In this document: positions 56,549 to 64,000 of the stretch, piece after piece | Layout of the letters: each line of letters starts with the position of its first letter | Position numbering within the stretch: position 1 is the stretch's first letter | Origin: Actinotalea lenta | GTDB taxonomy: Bacteria > Actinomycetota > Actinomycetes > Actinomycetales > Cellulomonadaceae | Length of the DNA stretch: 64,000 nucleotides | Assembly (NCBI RefSeq): GCF_030586465.1 | Contig: NZ_JAUQYP010000001.1 | Location: 687,965 to 751,964, forward strand | Direction of reading: 5' to 3' | Translations under genes and position numbers: made by a program | The notes under the pieces: generated by a model | What the model saw: the letters and a program-made list of their open reading frames with translations, nothing else | Databases searched by the model: none | What the model was told of the DNA's origin: nothing

Positions 56549-57673
56549 GTGACACAGCCCCAGGACGTTGCCATGGAGACCGTCCAGCTCCTCACCCCGG
56601 AGGGCACTCGCGTCGCCGACGCCCGCTATGACCACCGCGTGGCCCACCTGGACGCCGACGCGCTCCGCGGCTTCTACGCAGACATGGTGCTGACCCGCCG
56701 GTTCGACACCGAGGCCACAGCCCTGCAGCGCCAGGGCGAGCTCGGGCTGTTCACCCCGAGCATGGGCCAGGAGGCCGCGCAGGTCGGCTCGGCCCACGCC
56801 CTGGCCCCGCAGGACTGGGCGTTCCCGGCGTACCGCGAGCACGGCGTGCTGCATGTGCGTGGCGTGGACCTGGTGGACGTGCTCAAGCAGTTCCGTGGGG
56901 TGGAGCACGGTGGCTGGGACCCGGCCGAGCACCACGTTCACCTGTTCACGCTCGTGGTCGGCGCACATCCGCTGCACGCCGTCGGCTACGCGATGGGCAT
57001 GCAGCGCGACGGCGTCGTCGGCACCGGTGACCCGCAGCGCGACGCCGGTGTGATCGCCTACCTCGGCGACGGCGCGACGTCGCAGGGTGATGTCAGCGAG
57101 GCCCTGGTGTTCGCCGGCGCCTCGGACGCCCCGGTGGTGTTCTTCGTGCAGAACAACCAGTGGGCGATCTCGGTACCGGTCGGGACGCAGTCCAAGGTGC
57201 CGCTCGCCCAGCGCGGCCAGGGCTTCGGCATCCCGACGGTCCGCGTGGACGGCAACGACGTCCTGGCGAGCTACGCCGTGACGGCCGAGGCCATGGAGCG
57301 CGCCCACCGCGGCCACGGCCCGACGTTCATCGAGGCGGTCACCTACCGGATGGGTGCGCACACCACGTCCGACGACCCGCTGCGCTACCGGGAGGACGAC
57401 GAGGTCGCCGCCTGGCGCGCGAAGGACCCGATCGACCGGCTGCGGCGCTACCTAGAGTCCGCCGGGGAGCTGCCGCAGGACTTCCTGGCGGACCTCGAGG
57501 CCCGGTCCGAGGCGCTGGCCCGGCACGTGCGGGACGGGGTGCACGCGATGACCGCGCCGGAGCCGACCTCGATGTTCGACCACGTCTACGCCTCGCCGCA
57601 CTCGCTCGTGCAGTCCGAGCGCGCGTGGTTCGAGCAGTACGAGTCCGGCCTCGCCGAGGGAGGAGCCCGATGA
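56549..57673 (+). CDS. 2-oxoacid dehydrogenase E1 alpha subunit
   Basis: 374 aa thiamine-diphosphate enzyme subunit of a branched-chain or pyruvate dehydrogenase complex. The ThDP motif GDGATSQGDVSEALVFAG...QNNQWAIS and the phosphorylation-loop region YRMGAHTTSDDPLRYR are conserved. Similarity to actinobacterial BkdA favours branched-chain 2-oxoacids, but the substrate is not certain. GTG 56549 follows GGAAGGACC; ATG 56525 is less likely. E1beta overlaps it by 4 bp. Confidence 0.92.
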   Translation: MTQPQDVAMETVQLLTPEGTRVADARYDHRVAHLDADALRGFYADMVLTRRFDTEATALQRQGELGLFTPSMGQEAAQVGSAHALAPQDWAFPAYREHGVLHVRGVDLVDVLKQFRGVEHGGWDPAEHHVHLFTLVVGAHPLHAVGYAMGMQRDGVVGTGDPQRDAGVIAYLGDGATSQGDVSEALVFAGASDAPVVFFVQNNQWAISVPVGTQSKVPLAQRGQGFGIPTVRVDGNDVLASYAVTAEAMERAHRGHGPTFIEAVTYRMGAHTTSDDPLRYREDDEVAAWRAKDPIDRLRRYLESAGELPQDFLADLEARSEALARHVRDGVHAMTAPEPTSMFDHVYASPHSLVQSERAWFEQYESGLAEGGAR

Positions 57674-58701
57674 CCACCACCGCCGACCGCGCCGGCACCT
57701 CGTCGTCGTCCGTACCCACCGAGAAGGTCACGCTCGCCCGGGCGATCACGCTCGGGCTGCGCACCGCACTGGCGCACGACCCGAGCGTCCTGCTGATGGG
57801 TGAGGACATCGGGCGCCTGGGTGGGGTGTTCCGGGTGACCGACGGCCTGCAGGCGGAGTTCGGTGCGGACCGCGTCGTGGACACCCCGCTGGCGGAGTCC
57901 GGCATCCTCGGCACCGCGATCGGGCTGGCCATGCGCGGCTACCGGCCGGTGTGCGAGATCCAGTTCGACGGCTTCGTGTTCCCGGCGTTCGACCAGATCA
58001 CGACGATGCTCGCCAAGCTGCACGCCCGGTCGCGTGGCCGCATCACCGTGCCCGTCGTCGTACGGATCCCGTTCGGTGGCGGGATCGGTGCCGTCGAGCA
58101 CCACAGCGAGTCGCCCGAGGTGCTCTTCGCGCACACCGCCGGGCTGCGGGTCGTGAGCCCGGCCACCCCCGCCGACGCGTACACGATGATCCAGGAGGCC
58201 ATCGCCTCGCCCGACCCGGTGATCTTCCTCGAGCCCAAGGGTCGGTACTGGGACAAGGCCGAGGTAGCCCTCACGCCCTACGGCACGCCCGGCGCGGGGC
58301 TGGACAAGGCGCGCGTCGTGCGCCCGGGGTCGGACGTGACCGTGGTGGGCTACGGGCCCACCGTGCACACCGCGCTCAAGGCCGCCGCGGCCGCCGACGC
58401 CGAGGGCATCAGCCTCGAGGTGGTCGACCTGCGGACCATCTCCCCGCTCGACCACGCCACCGTGGTGGAGTCGGTGCGCGGCACGGGGCGCTGCGTCGTG
58501 GTCCACGAGGCGCCCGTGCAGCACGGGGTGGGGGCCGAGGTCGCCGCTCGCGTCACCGAGGAGTGCTTCTACGAGCTCGAGGCCCCGGTGCAGCGGGTCG
58601 GGGGTTTCCACACCCAGTACCCGCCCGCCAGGATCGAGCACGACTACCTGCCGTCCGTGGACCGCGTGCTGCACGCCGTGGACCGCGCGATGGCCTTCTG
58701 A
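57670..58701 (+). CDS. 2-oxoacid dehydrogenase E1 beta subunit
   Basis: 343 aa. It completes the E1 decarboxylase: VLLMGEDIGRLGGVFRVTDGL, FDGFVFPAFDQI, RIPFGGGIGAVEHHSESPE and the transketolase C-terminal domain with VVDLRTISPLD. ATG 57670 overlaps the E1alpha stop and has GGAGGAG inside that gene, so translation is coupled. Confidence 0.95.
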   Translation: MTTTADRAGTSSSSVPTEKVTLARAITLGLRTALAHDPSVLLMGEDIGRLGGVFRVTDGLQAEFGADRVVDTPLAESGILGTAIGLAMRGYRPVCEIQFDGFVFPAFDQITTMLAKLHARSRGRITVPVVVRIPFGGGIGAVEHHSESPEVLFAHTAGLRVVSPATPADAYTMIQEAIASPDPVIFLEPKGRYWDKAEVALTPYGTPGAGLDKARVVRPGSDVTVVGYGPTVHTALKAAAAADAEGISLEVVDLRTISPLDHATVVESVRGTGRCVVVHEAPVQHGVGAEVAARVTEECFYELEAPVQRVGGFHTQYPPARIEHDYLPSVDRVLHAVDRAMAF

Positions 58702-58725
58702 GCCGGACCCCGAGGAGACCTCCGA

Positions 58726-60168
58726 GTGCCCAGGTACCAGCAGTTCCGCCTCCCCGACGCCGGGGAGGGCCTGACCGAGGCCGAGATCGTCGAGTGGCGG
58801 GTCGCCGTGGGCGACACCGTGACCGTCAACCAGGTCATCGTCGAGATCGAGACCGCGAAGTCGCTGGTCGAGCTGCCCTGTCCGTTCGACGGAGTGGTGT
58901 CCGCGCTGCTCGTCGAGGAGGGTGTCACGGTCGAGGTGGGCACGCCCATCATCACGGTGGACACCGACCCGGGCGGTCCGGAGCAGGACGACGCCCCCGC
59001 CGGAGCGGACGCGGCGAGCGCCGAGTCGCCGGCGGCCGCGACGGAGCCTGCCGCGACGGAGCCCGCCGCCACCTCCGAGTCCGCCACCTCTGAGTCCGCC
59101 ACCTCTGAGTCCGCCACCTCCGACCCGGCCGCGGGCGAGACCCGTGCGGTGCTCGTCGGCTACGGCGTACGGGATGACGCCCCGAGTCGGCGCCGCCGGG
59201 CCGGCGAGCCCGGACCTGCCGAGCCGCAGCCCGCGAGCGCGCCCGCGAGCCGACCGGGCGGCCAGCGGGTGCTCGCCAAGCCGCCGGTCCGCAAGCTGGC
59301 CAGGGACCTGCACGTCGACCTGGCGACGGTCTCCCCGACCGGGCCAGGCGGCATCGTCACGCGCGAGGACGTGCTGGCCCGCGCGACCGAGGTCAGGCCG
59401 CAGACCCTCGCCACGTACCCCAACGACGAGGAGCCGTGGCTCGAGTCCGGCACCGTCTCGCCCGACGGCCGCAGCACCGTGGTGCCGGTCCGCTCGGTGC
59501 GCAAGCGCACCGCGGAGGCGATGGTCGCCTCGGCGTTCACCGCACCGCACGTGTCGGTGTTCCACACCGTGGACGTGACCCGGACGATGCGGCTCGTCGC
59601 CCGGCTCCGCGAGGAGCGCGAGTTCTCCGACGTGCGGGTCACGCCCCTGCTCATCGCAGCCAAGGCGTTGCTCATCGCCGTGCGTCGGCACCCCGAGGTG
59701 AACGCCTCCTGGCGCGACGAGACGCAGGAGATCGTCTACAAGCACTACGTGAACCTCGGCATCGCGGCCCAGACGCCGCGGGGCCTGGTCGTGCCGAACA
59801 TCAAGGACGCGCACCGCCTGGGCCTGCACGACCTCGCGGTGGCCCTCGCGGACCTGACCGCCAAGGCCCGCGCGGGCGGCACGTCGCCGGCCGACATGTC
59901 GGACGGCACGATCACCATCACCAATGTCGGGGTGTTCGGGATCGACACCGGCACGCCCATCCTCAACCCCGGCGAGTCGGCGATCCTGGCCTTCGGTGCG
60001 ATCCGCGAGCAGCCGTGGATGCACCGCGGCAAGGTCAAGCCGCGGCACGTGACCCAGCTCGCGCTGTCGTTCGACCACCGGCTGGTCGACGGTGCGCTGG
60101 GCTCGAAGCTGCTGGCGGACGTGGCGGCGATCCTCGAGGACCCCGCGCGCGCTCTCGTCTGGGGCTGA
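58726..60168 (+). CDS. Dihydrolipoamide acyltransferase E2
   Basis: 480 aa. One lipoyl domain (1-80; lipoyl-lysine in [14 protein letters not shown]), an Ala/Ser/Thr linker with a repeated TSESA motif, a peripheral-subunit-binding domain (about 185-225; [19 protein letters not shown]) and the catalytic domain ending with [21 protein letters not shown] (catalytic His and Asp). It passes acyl groups from E1 to CoA. No E3 gene follows, so lipoamide dehydrogenase must be encoded elsewhere. GTG 58726. Confidence 0.94.
   Translation: MPRYQQFRLPDAGEGLTEAEIVEWRVAVGDTVTVNQVIVEIETAKSLVELPCPFDGVVSALLVEEGVTVEVGTPIITVDTDPGGPEQDDAPAGADAASAESPAAATEPAATEPAATSESATSESATSESATSDPAAGETRAVLVGYGVRDDAPSRRRRAGEPGPAEPQPASAPASRPGGQRVLAKPPVRKLARDLHVDLATVSPTGPGGIVTREDVLARATEVRPQTLATYPNDEEPWLESGTVSPDGRSTVVPVRSVRKRTAEAMVASAFTAPHVSVFHTVDVTRTMRLVARLREEREFSDVRVTPLLIAAKALLIAVRRHPEVNASWRDETQEIVYKHYVNLGIAAQTPRGLVVPNIKDAHRLGLHDLAVALADLTAKARAGGTSPADMSDGTITITNVGVFGIDTGTPILNPGESAILAFGAIREQPWMHRGKVKPRHVTQLALSFDHRLVDGALGSKLLADVAAILEDPARALVWG
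59080..59124 (+). repeat. 15-bp in-frame repeat in E2 linker
   Basis: Three near-identical 15-bp units (TCCGCCACCTCTGAG) encode SATSE repeats in the flexible linker of E2. Length variation here would not disturb the domains. Confidence 0.85.
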
Positions 60169-60212
60169 GCCCGGCACCGGGACGCGTCGCGTGGCGGGTT
60201 GCGCGCGTGCCC

Positions 60213-60240
60213 CGCGGTGGTGACGCTAGGCACCACCGCG
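60213..60240 (+). terminator. Hairpin between E2 and GabD2 genes
   Basis: A perfect 10-bp stem (CGCGGTGGTG/CACCACCGCG) with an 8-nt loop ends only 16 nt before the GTG of the next gene and 4 nt before its GAGGGAGGG ribosome site. It may terminate the dehydrogenase operon or act as a 5' element of the next gene. Confidence 0.5.
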
Positions 60241-60256
60241 CACCGAGGGAGGGATC

Positions 60257-61828
60257 GTGAGCGACGTCGCCCAGCAGCAGGAGCGCCGAGCCGGCGGCGC
60301 CGACGATCCGCTCGACACCGTGCGCCTGGCCTCGCTCGTCGCGACCGCGCGGACCCCGGAACGGGCGGTGGTCAGCCCCGTGGACGGCACCGTCGTGGGA
60401 GAGGTGCCGGTGTGCACCCCGGAGGACGTCGTGGCGGCCGGCACCCGGGCGGTGTCGGCCCAGCGCGCCTGGGCGGCGCGGCCGGTTCGTGAGCGGGCCG
60501 CCGTGGTCCGGCGGTTCGCCGCCCTCGTGCTCGACGAGCAGACCTGGCTGATGGACCTGGCGACGGCCGAGTCCGGCAAGACGCGTCGGGACGCCTTCGA
60601 GGAGGTCGCGGACATCGCGCTCGCGGCGCGCTGGTTCGCGGGAGCCGCTCCCCGTGTGCTGCGCCGCAGGCGCGTGGCCGGCGCGTTCCCGGTGGCCACC
60701 CGCACGACGGTGCATCGACGGCCCAAGGGGCTCGTGGGCGTCATCAGCCCGTGGAACTACCCGTTGACCCTCGCGGTCTCGGACGCGATCCCGGCGCTGC
60801 TCGCCGGCAACGGGATCGTCCTCAAGCCGGACTCGCAGACGCCGTTCTGCGCGCTGGCGCTGCTGGACCTGCTGCGCCGCGCGGGCCTGCCCGCCGACCT
60901 CATGCAGGTGGTGACCGGTCCGGGAGCCGAGCTGGGCGGGGCCATCGTGGACACCGTCGACGCACTCATGTTCACCGGGTCGACGGCGACCGGCCGCGTG
61001 CTGGCCGAGCAGTGCGGGCGGCGCCTCATCAGCTTCTCCGGGGAGCTCGGGGGCAAGAACGCGATGCTGGTGCTGCCCGGTGCGGAGCTCGAGCGCGCCG
61101 TGGAGGGTGCGGTGCGGGCCTGCTTCGCGAACACCGGCCAGCTGTGCGTGTCCATGGAGCGGCTCTACGTCGCCGACGCCATCTACGACACGTTCGTGCC
61201 GGCGTTCGTCGAGCGGGTCGCGGCGCTGCGGCACGGCACCGGCTGGGACGGCGAGGTGGGAACCCTGACCACCGCGGGCCAGCTGGACCGGGTCGCCGAG
61301 CACGTCCGCGAGGCGGTGGCCAAGGGCGCAACGGTCCTCACGGGCGGTGTGCCCCGGCCGGGCCACGGCGAGCTCGGGTACGCCCCGACGGTGCTGACGG
61401 GCGTGACCGACGACATGGCACTCGCGCGCGAGGAGACCTTCGGGCCCGTCGTCAGCGTCTACCGCGTGGGGGACACCGAGGAGGCCGTCAGCCGCGCGGA
61501 CGACTCCCCGTACGGACTCAACGCGAGCATCTGGGGACCGGCTGCGGTCGCGCGACGCGCCGCCTCCCGGCTGCACGTGGGCACGGTCAACGTCAACGAG
61601 GGCTACACCGCGGCCTGGGCCAGCCACGCGGCGCCGATGGGCGGCACGCGGGACTCGGGGCTGGGCCGGCGGCACGGCCGTGAGGGACTGCTCGCCTGGA
61701 CCGAGCCCCAGACCGTCGCCGAGCAGCGGCTGGTCCCGGCCGGGTACCTGCCCGGCGTGCCGCCCGAGCGGTACGCGCGCTGGATCACGGCCTTCGCGCG
61801 GCTCCTGCACCGGGTCCCGGTGCGCTGA
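60257..61828 (+). CDS. gabD2: Succinate-semialdehyde dehydrogenase (GabD2-like)
   Basis: 523 aa aldehyde dehydrogenase. The NAD(P) site VGVISPWNYPLTLAVSDAIPALLAGN, catalytic Glu in SGELGGKNAML and catalytic Cys in ANTGQLCVSMERLYV are intact. The long actinobacterial form resembles mycobacterial GabD2, which oxidises succinate semialdehyde to succinate. GTG 60257. The GMC oxidoreductase starts 2 nt after its stop, so they form an operon. Confidence 0.9.
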   Translation: MSDVAQQQERRAGGADDPLDTVRLASLVATARTPERAVVSPVDGTVVGEVPVCTPEDVVAAGTRAVSAQRAWAARPVRERAAVVRRFAALVLDEQTWLMDLATAESGKTRRDAFEEVADIALAARWFAGAAPRVLRRRRVAGAFPVATRTTVHRRPKGLVGVISPWNYPLTLAVSDAIPALLAGNGIVLKPDSQTPFCALALLDLLRRAGLPADLMQVVTGPGAELGGAIVDTVDALMFTGSTATGRVLAEQCGRRLISFSGELGGKNAMLVLPGAELERAVEGAVRACFANTGQLCVSMERLYVADAIYDTFVPAFVERVAALRHGTGWDGEVGTLTTAGQLDRVAEHVREAVAKGATVLTGGVPRPGHGELGYAPTVLTGVTDDMALAREETFGPVVSVYRVGDTEEAVSRADDSPYGLNASIWGPAAVARRAASRLHVGTVNVNEGYTAAWASHAAPMGGTRDSGLGRRHGREGLLAWTEPQTVAEQRLVPAGYLPGVPPERYARWITAFARLLHRVPVR

Positions 61829-61830
61829 CC

Positions 61831-63534
61831 GTGCCGGAACCGGCGGGCCGCCGCTCCGCGCCCAGCGTGCCGGAGCACGTCGACGTCGTGGTGGTGGGTA
61901 GCGGTTTCGGCGGGTCGGTCGCCGCGCTGCGGTTGGTGGAGAAGGGATATCGCGTCCTGGTGCTGGAGGCCGGGAGACGGTTCGCCGACCACGAGCTGCC
62001 GCGGTCGAGCTGGGACGTGCGGCGGTTCCTGTGGGCGCCGCGGCTCGGTTGCTACGGCATCCAGCGCGTCCACCTGCTGCGCAACGTGCTCGTGCTCGCC
62101 GGCGCGGGCGTCGGGGGTGGGTCCCTGGTGTATGCCAACACCCTCTACCGCCCGCCGTCGGCGTTCTACGCGGACCCGCAGTGGGCGGGGATCGCCGACT
62201 GGGAGGCCGAGCTCGCGCCGCACTTCGACACCGCCGAGCGCATGCTGGGCGTGGTGCCCAACCCGACCACGACGGCGTCGGACCGGGTGATGAAGCAGGT
62301 CGCCGACGAGATGGGCGTCGGGCACACGTTCCGGCTCGCGCCCGTCGGGGTGTTCTTCGGGCGGCAGGGCCGCAGCGAGCCGGGCATGACCGTTCCGGAC
62401 CCCTACTTCGGCGGCGCGGGGCCGGCCCGCACCGGCTGCACCGAGTGCGGCGGGTGCATGACGGGCTGCCGCGTGGGGGCGAAGAACACCCTGGTGAAGA
62501 ACTACCTGTACCTCGCGGAGCGCGCCGGGGTGCGGATCGAACCGTTGGCGACCGTCACGCGGCTCGCACCGTTGCCCGGCGGTGGCTACCAGGTGGACGT
62601 GACCCGGACCGATGCCCGACGTGGTGCGGGTGGGCGGCGTGCCGGTGTGTCGGGATCGGACCGCCCGGCCCGGTGGTCGGTCACCGCGGACCAGGTGGTG
62701 CTCGCCGCGGGCGCCTGGGGTACCCAGCAGCTCCTGCACCGGATGCGCGCGACGGGTGTGCTGCCCCACCTGTCGCCTCGACTGGGAGACCTGACACGGA
62801 CCAACTCCGAAGCGTTGGGCGGCGCGACGGCCACGATCCGGCACCGTCGGGACGCCGACTACTCGCGCGGGGTGGCGATCACGTCATCGTTCTACCCCGA
62901 GCCGGACACCCACGTGGAGCCCGTGCGCTACGCGGCGGGCTCGAACGCGATGGCGCTGCTGTCCACGCTCGGCACGCCCGGTGGCGGACGCGTGCCGCGG
63001 CCGCTGCGCTGGCTCGGCCAGGCGCTGCGGCACCCGGGCTGGCTGCCGTCGATCTGGTTGGGGCGGCACTGGTCCGAGCGCACGATCATCGGGCTCGTGA
63101 TGCAGTCGCGGGACAGCTCGCTGACGTTGTACCCGCGCCGCGCCGTGCTGGGCCGCTGGGGGCGCTGGCAGGTCACGTCCCGCCAGGGCCGCGGAACCCC
63201 CAACCCGACGTGGATCCCTGCCGGCCACGAGGCGATGACCCGCGCGTCGCGGCTGGTGCACGGGTTCCAGGGCAGCAGCGTCGGCGAGATCCTGGACATC
63301 CCGATGACGGCGCACCTGCTGGGGGGCTGCGCGATCGGCGACTCGCCCCGGACCGGTGTCGTGGACGGATACCACCGGGTGTTCGGGTACCCGGGGCTGC
63401 ACGTGATGGACGGCTCGAGCGTGGCGGCCAACCTCGGCGTCAACCCGTCGTTGACCATCACCGCCCTGGCCGAGCGCGCCCTGTCCTACTGGCCGAGCGC
63501 GGGCACCCCCGACCCCCGGCCCCACCCCGTGTGA
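61831..63534 (+). CDS. GMC-type FAD oxidoreductase (ChoD-like)
   Basis: 567 aa. FAD motif VVVVGSGFGGSVAALRLVEKG, GAGVGGGSLVYANTLYRPP and C-terminal GYPGLHVMDGSSVAANLGVNPSLTI. A Cys-rich insert CTECGGCMTGCRVGAKNTL is typical of the cholesterol-oxidase-like GMC group in actinobacteria and could hold a metal or cluster. Substrate unknown: an alcohol or sterol is plausible. GTG 61831 is coupled to the gabD2 gene, which could oxidise an aldehyde product. Confidence 0.88.
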   Translation: MPEPAGRRSAPSVPEHVDVVVVGSGFGGSVAALRLVEKGYRVLVLEAGRRFADHELPRSSWDVRRFLWAPRLGCYGIQRVHLLRNVLVLAGAGVGGGSLVYANTLYRPPSAFYADPQWAGIADWEAELAPHFDTAERMLGVVPNPTTTASDRVMKQVADEMGVGHTFRLAPVGVFFGRQGRSEPGMTVPDPYFGGAGPARTGCTECGGCMTGCRVGAKNTLVKNYLYLAERAGVRIEPLATVTRLAPLPGGGYQVDVTRTDARRGAGGRRAGVSGSDRPARWSVTADQVVLAAGAWGTQQLLHRMRATGVLPHLSPRLGDLTRTNSEALGGATATIRHRRDADYSRGVAITSSFYPEPDTHVEPVRYAAGSNAMALLSTLGTPGGGRVPRPLRWLGQALRHPGWLPSIWLGRHWSERTIIGLVMQSRDSSLTLYPRRAVLGRWGRWQVTSRQGRGTPNPTWIPAGHEAMTRASRLVHGFQGSSVGEILDIPMTAHLLGGCAIGDSPRTGVVDGYHRVFGYPGLHVMDGSSVAANLGVNPSLTITALAERALSYWPSAGTPDPRPHPV

Positions 63535-63594
63535 TGATGCCGAGCCTGTCCCTGCCACCCCGGTGATCTGGCGTCCTGCTCGTCGCGGGAGGCC

Positions 63595-63627
63595 GTACAC
63601 AGGCCGTTCACCGGTTTTTCACCGTTC
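63595..63627 (+). promoter_or_regulatory. PhoP-box-like direct repeats
   Basis: GTTCACC (63606-63612) and TTTCACC (63617-63623) are exactly 11 nt apart, with a weaker unit GTACACA 11 nt earlier (63595). This is the spacing and sequence of actinobacterial PhoP direct-repeat units. It lies about 83 bp before the start of a phospholipase C gene. Confidence 0.6.
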
Positions 63628-63709
63628 CCAACCAGCAGAAAGTGCCGATCGGGATCACGCTTCGGAGGGGGCATCCGCCCCACCTCACCTCCGGAGAGGA
63701 GCACGTCCC

Positions 63710-64000
63710 GTGCACTCAGCACCCCGCACCCGCGCCGCGGTCCTGGCCCTCGGGCTCGGCGCCGCAGCGCTCGTGGCCACGCCAACGGTGGCGTCGGCCC
63801 ACGGCCATGGCAGCTGGCACTCCCGCGGCAAGCGGGAGGTGGCCACGACGACGCCGATCAAGCACCTCGTGGTGATCTTCCAGGAGAACGTGTCCTTCGA
63901 CCACTACTTCGCGACGTACCCGGACGCGGCCAACACGGACGGCACGACGTTCACGGCCGCCGCACACACGCCGGCCGTCGACAACCTCGCGAACGCCGGG
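63710..64000 (+). CDS. Secreted phospholipase C-like phosphoesterase, 5' part
   Basis: 97 codons, cut by the right window edge. GTG 63710 follows GAGAGGAGC. A signal peptide (RTRAAVLALGLGAAALVATP, cleavage near VASA-HG) is followed by IKHLVVIFQENVSFDHYFATYP, the N-terminal motif of the phospholipase C/acid phosphatase phosphoesterase family, with the metal-site Glu-Asn. It would release phosphate or diacylglycerol from phospholipids outside the cell. The upstream PhoP-like repeats fit phosphate-starvation induction. Confidence 0.88.
   Translation, partial: MHSAPRTRAAVLALGLGAAALVATPTVASAHGHGSWHSRGKREVATTTPIKHLVVIFQENVSFDHYFATYPDAANTDGTTFTAAAHTPAVDNLANAG

Noticed and set aside
56549-60168. Complete dehydrogenase complex operon
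   Set aside because: No lipoamide dehydrogenase (E3) gene is present after E2; the next gene is an aldehyde dehydrogenase.

Overview
The window reads as chromosome from a very GC-rich actinobacterium, most likely a Cellulomonas-like member of the Micrococcales. The reasons are GTG-rich starts, a PadR/ino1 pair next to rpsF-ssb-rpsR-rplI-dnaB (an order also seen near the origin in Mycobacterium), a coproporphyrin-type haem cluster ending in HemQ, DUF222/HNH and DUF58/MoxR genes, and a GH6 cellulase-like lipoprotein. I see no prophage, transposase, CRISPR array, tRNA or rRNA.

Layout. 0-11 kb: a tandem heptamer at the left edge, ino1 and its PadR regulator (minus), a bifunctional penicillin-binding protein, the rpsF-ssb-rpsR-rplI operon, FUSC and MATE membrane proteins (minus), a gap rich in DnaA-box-like sites, and dnaB. 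11-16 kb: a small Xre regulator, a ScoMcrA-head/zinc-ribbon protein, a 595-bp gap with interleaved inverted repeats and a minus-strand promoter-like element, then glycogen phosphorylase and an MFS transporter. 16-28 kb: photolyase, a flippase/kinase-like membrane protein with a GGDEF protein, a CPBP protease, the copper module csoR-copZ-copA, and a chemoreceptor behind two DosR-like boxes. 28-36 kb: two RDD membrane proteins around an Eis-like acetyltransferase, nadE overlapping a GH6 lipoprotein gene, and a DUF222/HNH nuclease behind a LexA box.

36-46 kb holds almost the whole haem pathway. hemE-hemG and hemQ-hemH-hemCD-hemB-hemL lie on the minus strand, mostly joined by 4-bp overlaps, with hemA divergent. 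HemL and HemA make 5-aminolevulinate; HemB, a fused HemC-HemD, and HemE carry it to coproporphyrinogen III; HemG (CgoX), HemH (CpfC) and HemQ (ChdC) finish by the coproporphyrin route. 46-64 kb: a second chemoreceptor, purB, a five-gene overlapping DUF4129/MoxR/DUF58 operon, a small WXG-like protein coupled to an ESX-like lipase, a holin-like membrane protein, a HisC/Pat aminotransferase, a 2-oxoacid dehydrogenase E1alpha-E1beta-E2 operon, a GabD2-like dehydrogenase with a GMC oxidoreductase, and the start of a secreted phospholipase C preceded by a PhoP-box-like array.

Most genes are ordinary housekeeping. The less explained parts are regulatory: palindromes matching PadR, CsoR, LexA, DosR, PhoP and TetR/LacI-type sites, the structured 595-bp gap before glgP, and the WXG-like/lipase pair. 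All assignments come from reading the sequence and family knowledge; no search or folding was run.
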